From Terriglobia bacterium (GTDB lineage: Bacteria; Acidobacteriota; Terriglobia; Terriglobales; SCQP01): a DNA stretch of 64,000 nt. The stretch covers positions 57,074-121,073 of the forward strand of contig JAJPKR010000004.1 of NCBI GenBank assembly GCA_021323595.1, in the 5' to 3' direction. Positions 34,521 to 43,140 of this stretch are shown here, in pieces. The notes beneath the pieces were generated by a model that searched no databases, had not been told where the DNA came from, and was given only the letters and a program-made list of their open reading frames with translations. Position 1 is the stretch's first letter. Every line of letters starts with the position of its first letter. The translations under genes were made by a program, and so were the position numbers.

Positions 34521-36089
34521 TTAGCCGCGGCTGACGACGCCCGGCCGGCCGGGAGCCACCCGGCCAATTTCCGCCTGGACGCGGCTGTGCTTCCGGCTAT
34601 AGGTGAAATAAATGATCAAACCGAGCGCCAGCCAGGCAACGAAGACTTTCCAAGTGAGCCCGTGCAGCGAGGCCATGAGCAGCACCGACACGAGCACGCC
34701 CATGATCGGGACAAACGGCACCCACGGCGTTCGGAAAGGACGGTGCAGGTTCGGCTCGCGCACCCGCATAATCCAGACGCCGGCGGAGACGATAGCGAAC
34801 GCAAACAAGGTGCCGATGCTGGTCAGCTCGTCCAGCGTCGTAATGGGCAGAGAAGCCGCCAGCAGCGCGACCGCGACGCCGATCACGATCGAGGACAAAT
34901 AGGGCGTGCGAAAGCGCGGGTGGACTTTGCTGGCCCACTTCCACAGCAGCCCGTCATGCGACATGGTGAAGAAGATTCGGGACTGGCCGAGCAGCATGAC
35001 CAGCATCGTCGACGACAGGCCGCCGATCGCCCCGATCTTCACGAGGAAGCTGCCCCAAGCCACGCCGGTCTTGTCCACGCCCAAGGCGACCGGATCGGGA
35101 ACATTGAGATTGGTGTAGGAGACCAGGCCGGTCAGAACCAGCGCGACGAGGATGTAGAGAATGGTGCAGATCACCAGTGAGCCGAGAATGCCGATGGGCA
35201 TGTCCCGGCCGGGATTTTTGGCCTCTTGCGCGGCCGTGGAAACGGCGTCAAAGCCGATGTAGGCGAAGAAGATGATGCCGGCGCCGCGGAGAATGCCGCT
35301 CCAACCGAATTCTCCGAAATGGCCGGTGTTGGGGGGAATGAAGGGATGCCAGTTGAGGGTGGCCAGCGTCCAGTGGGTGCGGGACAGGAAGATGATGCCG
35401 AGGCCGATGAAGACGAGCAGCACCGCGACTTTCACCACCACGATCGCGCTGTTGACGTTGGCGGATTCGCGGATGCCGATCACGAGAATGATCGTGACAA
35501 GCACGATGCCAATGAACGCAGGCAAGTCGAAGCGGGCGTTGACGTGCGGCAGGGCCGCCAGCACGTTGGCCGCGACGTGGTGCAGAGAACTCAGGCGCTC
35601 CCACCGGTTCTGATAGAAGACGATCTCGGTGCCGGGTGCGGCGGAGAAGGCGGGCGGGATATGGATGTTGAAATCCTGCAAGAAGCTGTTGATGTAGCCC
35701 GACCAGCCCACGGCGACGGTGGCGGCGCCGAAGGCATATTCCAGAATCAGCGCCCAGCCGATGATCCAGGCGACGATCTCGCCGAGGGTGGTGTAGCCAT
35801 AGCTGTAGGCGCTGCCGGCGATGGGGATGACCGACGCAAACTCGGCGTAGCAGAGGCCGGCGAAGGCGCAGGCGATGGCGGCAATGACAAAAGAAATCAC
35901 GATCGCCGGGCCGGCGTTGGAAGCGGCGACCGGGCCGGTGAGCACGAAAATGCCGGTGCCAATGATGGCGCCGATGCCGAGGGTGATCAGGTTGATCGGT
36001 CCCAGCGCGCGGCGCAGGCCCGCAGTTTCGCCCTCGGTTTCGGTCAAGAGGACGCGCAAGTCTTTCTTGGCGAAAAGTTGATAGCTCAT
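34521..36089 (-). CDS. APC-family amino acid permease (cationic amino acid type)
   Basis: A 522-residue permease with about 12 transmembrane helices. Residues 30-70 carry the APC consensus ITLGIGAIIGTGIFVLTGPV, followed by CAFAGLCYAEFASVIPIAGS and AYSYGYTTLGE. FFAYIGFDAVSTAAQEAKNP (helix 6-7 region) is the usual APC signature, and the overall arrangement with a long external loop after helix 4 and a 14-helix-like tail is of the cationic amino acid transporter (YfnA/CAT) group. It is coupled in tandem with another APC permease (36-base gap). Substrate is inferred only at the level of amino acids. It is followed by the long hairpin. Confidence 0.9.
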   Translation of the reverse strand: MSYQLFAKKDLRVLLTETEGETAGLRRALGPINLITLGIGAIIGTGIFVLTGPVAASNAGPAIVISFVIAAIACAFAGLCYAEFASVIPIAGSAYSYGYTTLGEIVAWIIGWALILEYAFGAATVAVGWSGYINSFLQDFNIHIPPAFSAAPGTEIVFYQNRWERLSSLHHVAANVLAALPHVNARFDLPAFIGIVLVTIILVIGIRESANVNSAIVVVKVAVLLVFIGLGIIFLSRTHWTLATLNWHPFIPPNTGHFGEFGWSGILRGAGIIFFAYIGFDAVSTAAQEAKNPGRDMPIGILGSLVICTILYILVALVLTGLVSYTNLNVPDPVALGVDKTGVAWGSFLVKIGAIGGLSSTMLVMLLGQSRIFFTMSHDGLLWKWASKVHPRFRTPYLSSIVIGVAVALLAASLPITTLDELTSIGTLFAFAIVSAGVWIMRVREPNLHRPFRTPWVPFVPIMGVLVSVLLMASLHGLTWKVFVAWLALGLIIYFTYSRKHSRVQAEIGRVAPGRPGVVSRG

Positions 36090-36125
36090 GGATTCGATTC
36101 CGTCCCTTGGCGCCCCTCTTCGACG

Positions 36126-37697
36126 CTAGGCGCTGGGCTGGGGCGTGACCGTCCCGCGGCCCAGATGACGCCACAAGTAGAACACGGGAACGCCGACCAA
36201 GACCAGCAACAGCCCCGCACCTGTGTATTGGGGCAAGAAGCGCAACAACTGCACGTCAAAACAAATCGCCGCGGCCAGGTAAAGAATGGGCAATACCGGA
36301 TACGCAAAGGCGCGGTAGGGCCGCGGCATCTCCGGCCGCTTCCAGCGCAGAACGAACAAGCCGAGGATCGTCAAAATATAAAACAGGAACACGGAAAACA
36401 TCACATATTCGAGGAGTTGATTGTACGTCCCCGAAAGGCAAAGCAAGGCCGCCCAGATGCCCTGCACGACCAGGCCCATGGTGGGCACCCGGCGGCGCGA
36501 GTGGAGTTCGCCGACACGCTGAAAGAAAAGGCGGTCCCGGGCCATGGCGTAATAAACGCGGGCGCCGGCCAAGATGAGCCCGTTGGTGCAGCCGAAGCAA
36601 CTGATGAGGATGGCAATGGCCATCAGCACCGCGCCGCCGTGGCCGAGCACGACCGAGACCATTGCGGTGGCGACGCGGTCTTCGGAGGCATATTGAATGC
36701 CGCGGCCGATGACGCTCGTGGCGGAAGACGAGCCAACCAGCGGCAAGACGTTCAGGTATGCGAGATTGGCCAGCAGATAAAGGATCGTGACGATGGCGGT
36801 GCCGAGCGCCAGCGAAAGCGGGATATTGCGGCGCGGATTCTTGACTTCGCCGGCGGTGAAGGTGATGTTGTTCCAGGCATCGGAGGAGAACAGCGAGCCG
36901 ACGAGAGCGATAAACACCAGCGTCAAGGTCGAAACCATCACCGTGTGGCCGCTGACGGTACGGTAAAGGTTGTGCCAACTCCAGCCCGTGACCGGGCCGA
37001 ATTCGGTGCGACCGCTCCAGAAATTATGGAAATTGGCCGCGACAGCCGTGGCATTGCGCGCGATAAAGACGCCGATCAGGATCAGACCGGCGAGGGCCAG
37101 GACTTTGGCGGCGGTGAAGACATTCTGGACCCAGGCGCCGGTGCGGACGCCGCGCATGTTCAAGTAGGTGAGCAGAGCGATCGAGCCGATCGCCACGAGC
37201 TCCAGGGTATTGACGCCGAAATCGACCGGTCCCCAATGGCCCCAAAGAAAAAGCCAGTGCGACGAGCTCACCCACGGCAGCAGTTCGCCTGTAAATTTCG
37301 CGAATGCGATGGCCACGGCGGCGATCGTGCCGGTTTGAATCACCAAGAACAGCGTCCAGCCGTAGAGGAAGCCGAAGAGCGGGCCGAGCGACTCGCGCAA
37401 ATAGACGTACTGGCCGCCGGCCGCGGGCATGGCCGCGGCGAGTTCGCCGTAGCAGAGGGCGCCGGCCAGGGTCATAAAGCCGGTCAGCAGCCAGACGGTC
37501 ATGAGCAAGCCCGGCGTGCCGACAAGGCGCGAAATCTCGGCCGAGACGATGAAAATGCCCGAGCCGATCATCGAGCCCATGACGATCATGGTCGAGCTCA
37601 CCAGGCCCAACCCGCGGACGAAGCCGCCCTCGTTGGGTTCCGTGGCGCCGGCGATCGCCGCCGATGGCCGCGAAGCCAATTCAGGATCCAGGCTCAT
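36126..37697 (-). CDS. APC-family amino acid permease (LAT/YhdG-like)
   Basis: A 523-residue APC permease of a different subfamily from its neighbour. Start ATG 37697 (MSLDPELASRPSAAIAG) overlaps the thiE stop as ATGA. The first helix has LVSSTMIVMGSMIGSGIFIV, followed by LAGALCYGELAAAMPAAGGQ and YVYLRESLGPLFGFLYGW; ALVGSLFSSDAWNNITFTAGEV and KNPRRNIPLSLALG carry the helix 6-7 signature. About 12 helices. It resembles L-type/glutamate-like exchangers such as SteT or YhdG. The two permeases in a row probably supply amino acids with different specificity; order on the transcript is thiE, this gene, then the other permease. Confidence 0.9.
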   Translation of the reverse strand: MSLDPELASRPSAAIAGATEPNEGGFVRGLGLVSSTMIVMGSMIGSGIFIVSAEISRLVGTPGLLMTVWLLTGFMTLAGALCYGELAAAMPAAGGQYVYLRESLGPLFGFLYGWTLFLVIQTGTIAAVAIAFAKFTGELLPWVSSSHWLFLWGHWGPVDFGVNTLELVAIGSIALLTYLNMRGVRTGAWVQNVFTAAKVLALAGLILIGVFIARNATAVAANFHNFWSGRTEFGPVTGWSWHNLYRTVSGHTVMVSTLTLVFIALVGSLFSSDAWNNITFTAGEVKNPRRNIPLSLALGTAIVTILYLLANLAYLNVLPLVGSSSATSVIGRGIQYASEDRVATAMVSVVLGHGGAVLMAIAILISCFGCTNGLILAGARVYYAMARDRLFFQRVGELHSRRRVPTMGLVVQGIWAALLCLSGTYNQLLEYVMFSVFLFYILTILGLFVLRWKRPEMPRPYRAFAYPVLPILYLAAAICFDVQLLRFLPQYTGAGLLLVLVGVPVFYLWRHLGRGTVTPQPSA

Positions 37698-38326
37698 GCG
37701 TAATCTGCACTTTGGCGGGATTCCGCAAGAAAAGCAAGCGCCTTGCGCAAGGGATCGTGGCTGTCCAGCCAGCCTGCAATCACGGCCACGGAATCGGCGC
37801 CCGCCTGCCATACGGACCGGCAATTTTCGAGGGTGATGCCGCCGATGGCCACGAGCGGACCGGAATAGAAGCGACGAAGATGGCGAAGTTCATCGAGCCC
37901 GGTGACGGGGTCGGGATTCCTCTTGGTGGCCGTGGGAAAGATGGGCCCGAAGGCGAGGTAGGAGATATCGCGCTCGCGGCACGCGACTTCGGCTTGGCGG
38001 AGCGAATGGGTGGAGAGGCCAATGATCGCAGCGGACCCGAGCAAGCGGCGAGCGGCGGCGGCCGGCAAATCGTCCTGGCCCACATGGACACCGTGAGCCG
38101 CCGCGAGCACGGCGACGTCGGCGCGGTCGTTCACGATGACGCGCGGGCCGAGAGGCGCGATGAGGCGAGCCAGGCGGCAGAACTCCGCGGCGGGCAGGCT
38201 TTTGGCGCGCAGTTGCAGGAGGTTGACTCCCGCGCCGGCCAGCCCGCGGGCGAGAGCCACCGCATCATGGCCGCGGGCGGCGGCGAGATCGAGGTCGAGA
38301 ATCGGGTAAAAGGGATCGAGCTGCAT
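37694..38326 (-). CDS. thiE: Thiamine-phosphate synthase
   Basis: Joins HMP pyrophosphate and thiazole phosphate to thiamine monophosphate. From ATG 38326 the 210-residue TIM-barrel enzyme reads MQLDPFYPILD, and shows the family segments VNLLQLRAKSLPAAEF (phosphate/pyrophosphate contacts), VIVNDRADVAVLAAAHGVHV, GQDDLPAAAARRLLG, IGLSTHSLRQAEVA, YLAFGPIFPTATK and LVAIGGITLENC. The long open frame upstream is not homologous. Its TGA overlaps the permease start, indicating coupling. No TPP riboswitch consensus was visible in the 106 bases between accC and this gene, and no other thi genes are in the window. Confidence 0.93.
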   Translation of the reverse strand: MQLDPFYPILDLDLAAARGHDAVALARGLAGAGVNLLQLRAKSLPAAEFCRLARLIAPLGPRVIVNDRADVAVLAAAHGVHVGQDDLPAAAARRLLGSAAIIGLSTHSLRQAEVACRERDISYLAFGPIFPTATKRNPDPVTGLDELRHLRRFYSGPLVAIGGITLENCRSVWQAGADSVAVIAGWLDSHDPLRKALAFLAESRQSADYA

Positions 38327-38432
38327 CGCTCTGGCGGGCACGGCCGGACCTGCGACGCGGGCTGGCGCCGCCGGCCGGCGTGATTCCCACCATGCCCGCG
38401 GCAAATCTTGGCTGCGCCCGGAAATCGCGAAC

Positions 38433-39869
38433 TCAGGCTCCGCGCCTCTGTTGATTATCCCGTTGGTTGGACCGGCGCGCCGCCGGCTTGGCGAAGCGCT
38501 CCATGAAACGCGTGGTGAATTCCCCGGCGCGGAACTCGGGATCGGCAAGGATCTTGCGGTGAAGGGGAATCGAGGTGTGGATGCCCTCGATGATGAACAT
38601 CTCGAGCGCGCGCTGCATGCGGCGCAGCGCCTCTTCGCGGTCTTGGCCATGGGCCATCAGCTTGGCGACAAGCGAGTCGTAATAAGGCGGAATGTCAGCT
38701 TCGCTGTAGGCGGCGCTATCCACGCGCACGCCGGTGCCGCCGGGGACGTGAAACGCGGTGATGTGGCCGGCGGAAGGGGCGAAGGTTTCGGGATTTTCGG
38801 CGTTGATGCGGCATTCGATGGCGTGGCCGCGGGGAAAGATCAGTCTTTCCGGGTCGAAGCCGATGGCCTGCGCCAAGCTGGCGCCGGCGGCGATGCGAAT
38901 CTGGGCTTTGACGAGGTCGACGCCGGTGACGAGCTCGGTGACGCCGTGCTCGACCTGCAACCGCGTATTCATTTCGATGAAATAGAGTTCGCCGCCGGCA
39001 TCCATCAGGAACTCGATCGTCCCCGCATTGGTATACCCGACCTGTTTCATGGCGCGGGCAACGCGTTCGCCCATCTTCTGGCGCGTGGCGGGGTCGAGGC
39101 GGGGCGAGGGCGATTCTTCGATGAGCTTTTGATGACGGCGCTGGATCGAACATTCGCGCTCGCCCAGGTGCATGACGTTGCCGTGCTCATCGGCGAGGAC
39201 TTGAAACTCGATGTGCCGCGGCTGTTCGATGTACTTCTCGAGATAGAGGGCGCCGTTGCCGAAGGCGCTGGCGGCCTCGCTTTGCGCGGCGGCGAAATGG
39301 ACGGCGATCTCCTCCGGCGAGCGCACGATGCGCATGCCGCGGCCACCGCCGCCGGCGGAGGCCTTGAGGATCACGGGATAGCCCACCTGGGCGGCGACGC
39401 GAGCGGCCTCCTCCTCGTCCGCCAGCACTCCGTTCGAACCGGGCAGGATGGGCAGGCCCGCGCGCTGAGCGGCTTCCCGCGCCTGATCCTTGCCGCCCAT
39501 GAGGCGGATGGCGGCGGGCGTCGGGCCGATGAACTTGACGTGGCAGCTCTCGCAGACTTCGGCGAAGCTGGCGTTTTCGGAGAGGAAGCCGTAGCCGGGA
39601 TGGATGGCATCCACGTTGGCGATTTCGGCGGCGCTCATCACCGCGGGGATGTTGAGGTAGCTATCCGTGGAGCGCGGCGGTCCGATGCAGATGGCTTCGT
39701 CGGCGAAGCGCACGTGCAGCGCGTGGCGATCGGCTTCGGAATAGACGGCGACGGTCTTGATGCCGAGTTCCTTGCAGGCGCAAAGAATGCGCAAGGCAAT
39801 TTCGCCGCGATTGGCGATAAGGATTTTCTTGAACAGCGGAATCGAATTCGGCGAGGAAGACACGCTCAT
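38433..39869 (-). CDS. accC: Biotin carboxylase subunit of acetyl-CoA carboxylase
   Basis: ATP-dependent carboxylation of biotin on AccB, first half of the acetyl-CoA carboxylase reaction for fatty-acid synthesis. The 478-residue protein starts at ATG 39869, overlapping accB (ATGA). It has the N-domain [30 protein letters not shown], the ATP-grasp glycine loop [14 protein letters not shown], and the catalytic segment [10 protein letters not shown]. In almost all biotin carboxylases the last motif continues HPVTE; here it is HGVTE, with Pro replaced by Gly next to the active site (confirmed in the DNA). Catalytic Glu, Asn, Arg and Gln residues of the motif are retained, so activity is expected. 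The C-terminal 20 residues are Arg/Gln-rich. Confidence 0.96.
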   Translation of the reverse strand: MSVSSSPNSIPLFKKILIANRGEIALRILCACKELGIKTVAVYSEADRHALHVRFADEAICIGPPRSTDSYLNIPAVMSAAEIANVDAIHPGYGFLSENASFAEVCESCHVKFIGPTPAAIRLMGGKDQAREAAQRAGLPILPGSNGVLADEEEAARVAAQVGYPVILKASAGGGGRGMRIVRSPEEIAVHFAAAQSEAASAFGNGALYLEKYIEQPRHIEFQVLADEHGNVMHLGERECSIQRRHQKLIEESPSPRLDPATRQKMGERVARAMKQVGYTNAGTIEFLMDAGGELYFIEMNTRLQVEHGVTELVTGVDLVKAQIRIAAGASLAQAIGFDPERLIFPRGHAIECRINAENPETFAPSAGHITAFHVPGGTGVRVDSAAYSEADIPPYYDSLVAKLMAHGQDREEALRRMQRALEMFIIEGIHTSIPLHRKILADPEFRAGEFTTRFMERFAKPAARRSNQRDNQQRRGA

Positions 39870-40330
39870 TTGCGGGGGCGAATCTCGAACAAGGGTTCGC
39901 CGAATTCGACGGGCTGGCCGTTGGTGGCCATCTTGCGCACGACTTCGCCCGCCACTTCCGCTTCGATTTCGTTCATCAGCTTCATCGCTTCGATGATGCA
40001 CAGCACCTGGCCGACTTCAACTTGATCGCCGACCTTGACGAAATCGGCGGCGCCGGGCGACGGCGCGCCATAGAAGGTGCCCACGATCGGCGATTTGATG
40101 ACGAATAACGACTCGGCGGGCTCCGAAGCCGCCGGGACCGCCGGCGTGGCGCCGGCGGGGGCTGGCGCCGGATTGCTCGCGGCCGCCGGCAGCGGCGCGA
40201 TCGAGACGCTGCCGCCGCGCCGGAGGCGGAGGCGGAGTTCGCCTTCTTGCACTTCGATCTCCTCCAGGCGGCGCCCCTCCAGCAGGTCGGCGAGACCCGC
40301 GACTAAACTCTTGATCTTGTCGATATCCAC
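39866..40330 (-). CDS. accB: Biotin carboxyl carrier protein of acetyl-CoA carboxylase
   Basis: Carries biotin between the carboxylase and carboxyltransferase subunits. From GTG 40330, immediately after the pepQ stop, the 154-residue protein has an N-terminal helical region ([19 protein letters not shown]), an Ala/Pro-rich linker (about 46-75) and the C-terminal biotinyl domain with the lysine attachment site [10 protein letters not shown] (Lys117). The thumb segment [17 protein letters not shown] is also present, typical for the AccB type. It is coupled to accC by a four-base overlap. Confidence 0.96.
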   Translation of the reverse strand: MDIDKIKSLVAGLADLLEGRRLEEIEVQEGELRLRLRRGGSVSIAPLPAAASNPAPAPAGATPAVPAASEPAESLFVIKSPIVGTFYGAPSPGAADFVKVGDQVEVGQVLCIIEAMKLMNEIEAEVAGEVVRKMATNGQPVEFGEPLFEIRPRK

Positions 40331-41410
40331 CTAGCCGGCTACCTCCATCAAATCACTCGATGCGGGGGTCAGCACCTCGGCGCCGCGGGGCGTGATCGCC
40401 ACCACGTCCTCGATGCGAACCCCGCCCCAGCCGGGCAGATACACGCCCGGTTCGATAGTGATCACGTTGCCCACGGCCAGGCGCTCGTTACTGCGTCGCG
40501 CCAGGCGGGGGCGCTCGTGAACTTCCAATCCTAACCCGTGACCGGTGGAATGGACGAAATATTCTGCCAGGCCGTGACCGGCGAGCACGTCGCGGGCGGC
40601 GGCATCCACGCGGCTGGCGGGGATATCGGGACGGCAAGCGGCGAGGGCGGCTTCCTGCGCTTGCCGGACGGCGCGAAAGATCCGGCGCGCCTTGGCCGAG
40701 GCGCGGCCGAGCGCGAACGTGCGGGTCATGTCGCTGCAGTAGCCGCCGCGCCAAACGCCGTAATCGAGGATCACGACTTCGCCCGAGCGCAGCGGTTTGG
40801 CGCTGGCGCGTCCATGAACCAGCGCACCGCGAGCGCCGCTGGCGACGATGGTCTCGAAGGCAGCGCCGTCGCCCCCAGCGCGGCGCATGGCGAACTCGAG
40901 CCGCGCCGCCAGGCCTTGCTCGCTGAGGCCGGGCCGCACCGTCCTAAGGACCGCCGGCAGAACCCCGGCGGCGAGGGCGATCGCCCCGCGGATCGCGGCG
41001 ATCTCGGCCGGCGCCTTGATCGCCCGCAATTGTTCGACCCAGCCGTACGCCGGCACAAGCCGCGGGCGTGAGCCAACGGCGGCGCGCCAGCGCAGCCAAT
41101 CCCCCCAACTCAAATGCTCGGCCTCGAGCGCCACACGCCTGCAGCGAGCCAGCCGCTTGGCGGCCGCGCTGATCAGATCGCCGCGCGCCGGAATCACCAC
41201 GCGCGCGCCGGTCACCTCTTGTGCCGCTTGCTCGCGATAACGCGAATCACTGAAAAACGTCAGGCCGTCGGCGGTAAGGGTGAGCAAACCGTTGGAGCCG
41301 GTGAAACCGACCAAGTAGCGCAGGTTCGGCAAGTGGGTCACGACTAGGGCATCCGTGCGTTCGCCTTGGAGGCGGTGGCGCAGGCGTTCGAGGCGGGCCG
41401 CGTAGTCCAT
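40331..41410 (-). CDS. Xaa-Pro peptidase (M24 family)
   Basis: A 359-residue metallopeptidase of the pita-bread fold, cleaving N-terminal residues before proline or acting as prolidase. The N-terminal creatinase-like domain (about 1-125) includes YLVGFTGSNGLLTLT and FFSDSRYREQA. All five metal ligands are visible: Asp in ILDYGVWRGGYCSDMTRTFA (two Asp), His in VHSTGHGLGLEVHE, Glu in VITIEPGVYLPGWGG and Glu in VRIEDVV. The gene ends one base before the accB start, and a pepQ-accB-accC order is common in bacteria. Distinguishing PepQ from PepP-type is not possible from motifs alone. Confidence 0.9.
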   Translation of the reverse strand: MDYAARLERLRHRLQGERTDALVVTHLPNLRYLVGFTGSNGLLTLTADGLTFFSDSRYREQAAQEVTGARVVIPARGDLISAAAKRLARCRRVALEAEHLSWGDWLRWRAAVGSRPRLVPAYGWVEQLRAIKAPAEIAAIRGAIALAAGVLPAVLRTVRPGLSEQGLAARLEFAMRRAGGDGAAFETIVASGARGALVHGRASAKPLRSGEVVILDYGVWRGGYCSDMTRTFALGRASAKARRIFRAVRQAQEAALAACRPDIPASRVDAAARDVLAGHGLAEYFVHSTGHGLGLEVHERPRLARRSNERLAVGNVITIEPGVYLPGWGGVRIEDVVAITPRGAEVLTPASSDLMEVAG

Positions 41411-41460
41411 GAAACTTCAGGGTACCCGGAAGCGCTCCATGCCGCGGTGCCGTTCCGCGC

Positions 41461-42270
41461 TCAACTCGACACGGGCTTGCGGGCGGTGTGCAGGACGGCG
41501 ATGCCGCCGGTGAAGCGCTGAAAGCGGATGCCGGCGAACCCCGCTTGCTCGAGCCAAGCGGCCAGTTGCGGCGGCGTGGGAAAGCGCGTCACGGAATTGG
41601 GCAGGTAGCGATAGGGATCGGCGCTGCCCGTGATCCAGCCCCCGAGGGCCGGCAAGATCCGATGAAAATACCAGGCGTAGAGCGGCCCGAGCAGCGGCAA
41701 GCTGGGCTCGGAAAACTCGAGAATGGCGAGCACGCCGCCCGGCCTGAGCAAACGGAAAAACTCCGCCAGTGCGGCGCGGTAATCGGCGAGATTGCGAAAA
41801 CCGAAGGCCGTGGCGATAGCATCGGCCGAGAAGTCGGCGAAAGGCAGGCGCATGGCGTCGGCTTCGAGCCACCGGGCTCCGGACTGCCGGCGCTGGTCGG
41901 CCTTGGCGCGCGCGAGCAGCAGCATTTCGTGGGTGAAATCGCTGCCGATGACTTCCCAGCCGCGGCCCCGCGCCAGCAGGGCCAGGGTCAGATCGCCCGT
42001 GCCGCAGCAAAGGTCGAGAACGCGGCGCCGTCGCTCCAAGGGTCGCACGGGCGGGGCCGGGCTCTCGAGCAGGCGCTCCAGACTTCGCGCGGCACGCCAG
42101 CGCCAATAGCGGTCAACCGAGAGTGAGAGCCAATGATTGGCACGATCGTAGCGCGACGCGATGCGGCCAAACATGGCGCGCACGTAGCGGGGCGCATCGG
42201 CGGCCGGCACGCCTTCGGGGCGCGTGCCCGGCGCCGGCGAGGCCGCCGATGGCTCGATCGTGGAAAGCAC
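41461..42270 (-). CDS. menG: Demethylmenaquinone/ubiquinone C-methyltransferase
   Basis: SAM-dependent C-methylation in quinone biosynthesis (UbiE/MenG family). The GTG at 42270 gives 269 residues; the conserved part starts at YVRAMFGRIASRYDRANHWLS, the family motif 1. The SAM-binding glycine-rich segment is VLDLCCGTGDLTLALLARG, followed by VIGSDFTHEMLLLA, AFGFRNLADYRAAL and LAILEFSEPSLPLLGPLYAW. The leader of about 25 residues before VRAMF is rich in Pro and Ala and may be too long. Because the other genes suggest an aerobic heterotroph with menaquinone, menG is the likelier name than ubiE, but no other quinone gene is here. Confidence 0.88.
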   Translation of the reverse strand: MLSTIEPSAASPAPGTRPEGVPAADAPRYVRAMFGRIASRYDRANHWLSLSVDRYWRWRAARSLERLLESPAPPVRPLERRRRVLDLCCGTGDLTLALLARGRGWEVIGSDFTHEMLLLARAKADQRRQSGARWLEADAMRLPFADFSADAIATAFGFRNLADYRAALAEFFRLLRPGGVLAILEFSEPSLPLLGPLYAWYFHRILPALGGWITGSADPYRYLPNSVTRFPTPPQLAAWLEQAGFAGIRFQRFTGGIAVLHTARKPVSS

Positions 42271-42441
42271 ACCTCAGCCTATCACCGGGACTTTTCCGCC
42301 GCCGGGGGCGTGGTACCGCAAACGCCCCTGATCACTCGGCGGAGTGCCGCCGCAAGCGTGTTCGCAGAAAACGCGCGCCAGCGTCAGTGTCAACCGGCTC
42401 AGCCCGGCGGCGGCGTCATGCTCGTGTCGTGGGCCAACCTG

Positions 42442-43140
42442 TCAGATCCCCGCGAAGGCGGCGCGATCATAGTAGCGCTCGGTGCGCGGCAGGCGCTGGG
42501 CGGCGCCGAGAGCGAAAAAGATCGCGGTCGCGATCAGGAACACCGCCAGGCGGCTGGCGTCGAGCGTGGCGGCGTGAAACCCAAGTTGCCGGCCCAGGCG
42601 CCACATGATCCACCCGGCGAGTTGCGCCGGCACCACCGTCCACACCGCCACGTAGAACCAGGCGCGCTCGGCGCCTTCGTTGCGCGTGGAGCGGCGCGCG
42701 CGCGGCGTCCCATTCAACGCGGTCGCCGCGATCACCGCGGCGGCGAGCACGTAGTACCAACGGTCGTAGAGCGCGGCCATCATCCAGCGGCCGGTGGCGG
42801 CGGCGATGACGAGCGCGATCAGGTTGAGCGCGAAGGGCACGAGCAGATCGATCCAAGCGGCCGTGTAGCAGACGACTCGATAGGGCAAGTTGGGCTGCTC
42901 GACGCCGTAATAGGTCACATAGGGACGCGGCTCGGCGCCGGGCAAGCGGCCGCGGCCGCCGCGCCAGGCACAGACCGCAATCACCACCGCCAGCCACAGC
43001 CAATGCCAGCGATTGGGACCGTGCAAATAAAGCCGGTAGGTCAGGGAGCCGGGCAAGATGAAAAAGACCCAAATCCAAATCGGCACGTGCAACACGCGGT
43101 AGTAGCGCTTGTTGCGCTCGCGGTGAACGGCGCGCTTCAT
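42442..43140 (-). CDS. Multi-pass membrane protein coupled to ftsA, unknown function
   Basis: A 232-residue integral membrane protein with at least five hydrophobic helices (LHVPIWIWVFFILPGSLTYR, WLWLAVVIAVCAW, DLLVPFALNLIALVIAAA, WYYVLAAAVIAATAL, WFYVAVWTVVPAQLAGWIMW, LAVFLIATAIFFALGAA). It starts with a basic stretch (MKRAVHRERNKRYYRVLHVP) so the N-terminus is probably inside. Its ATG overlaps the ftsA stop (ATGA, 43137-43140): it occupies the position where ftsZ follows ftsA in most bacteria. No recognised family or motif; a role in division or envelope assembly is possible only by association. Confidence 0.8.
   Translation of the reverse strand: MKRAVHRERNKRYYRVLHVPIWIWVFFILPGSLTYRLYLHGPNRWHWLWLAVVIAVCAWRGGRGRLPGAEPRPYVTYYGVEQPNLPYRVVCYTAAWIDLLVPFALNLIALVIAAATGRWMMAALYDRWYYVLAAAVIAATALNGTPRARRSTRNEGAERAWFYVAVWTVVPAQLAGWIMWRLGRQLGFHAATLDASRLAVFLIATAIFFALGAAQRLPRTERYYDRAAFAGI

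Noticed and set aside
35226..37703. Open frame of about 825 codons on the plus strand
   Set aside because: Antisense to the two APC permeases; repetitive Asp/His/Gln composition is the shadow of membrane-protein codons.
38327..38432. TPP riboswitch ahead of thiE
   Set aside because: The conserved CUGAGA and ACCUGAUCUGG-type elements are not visible and the spacer is only 106 bases.
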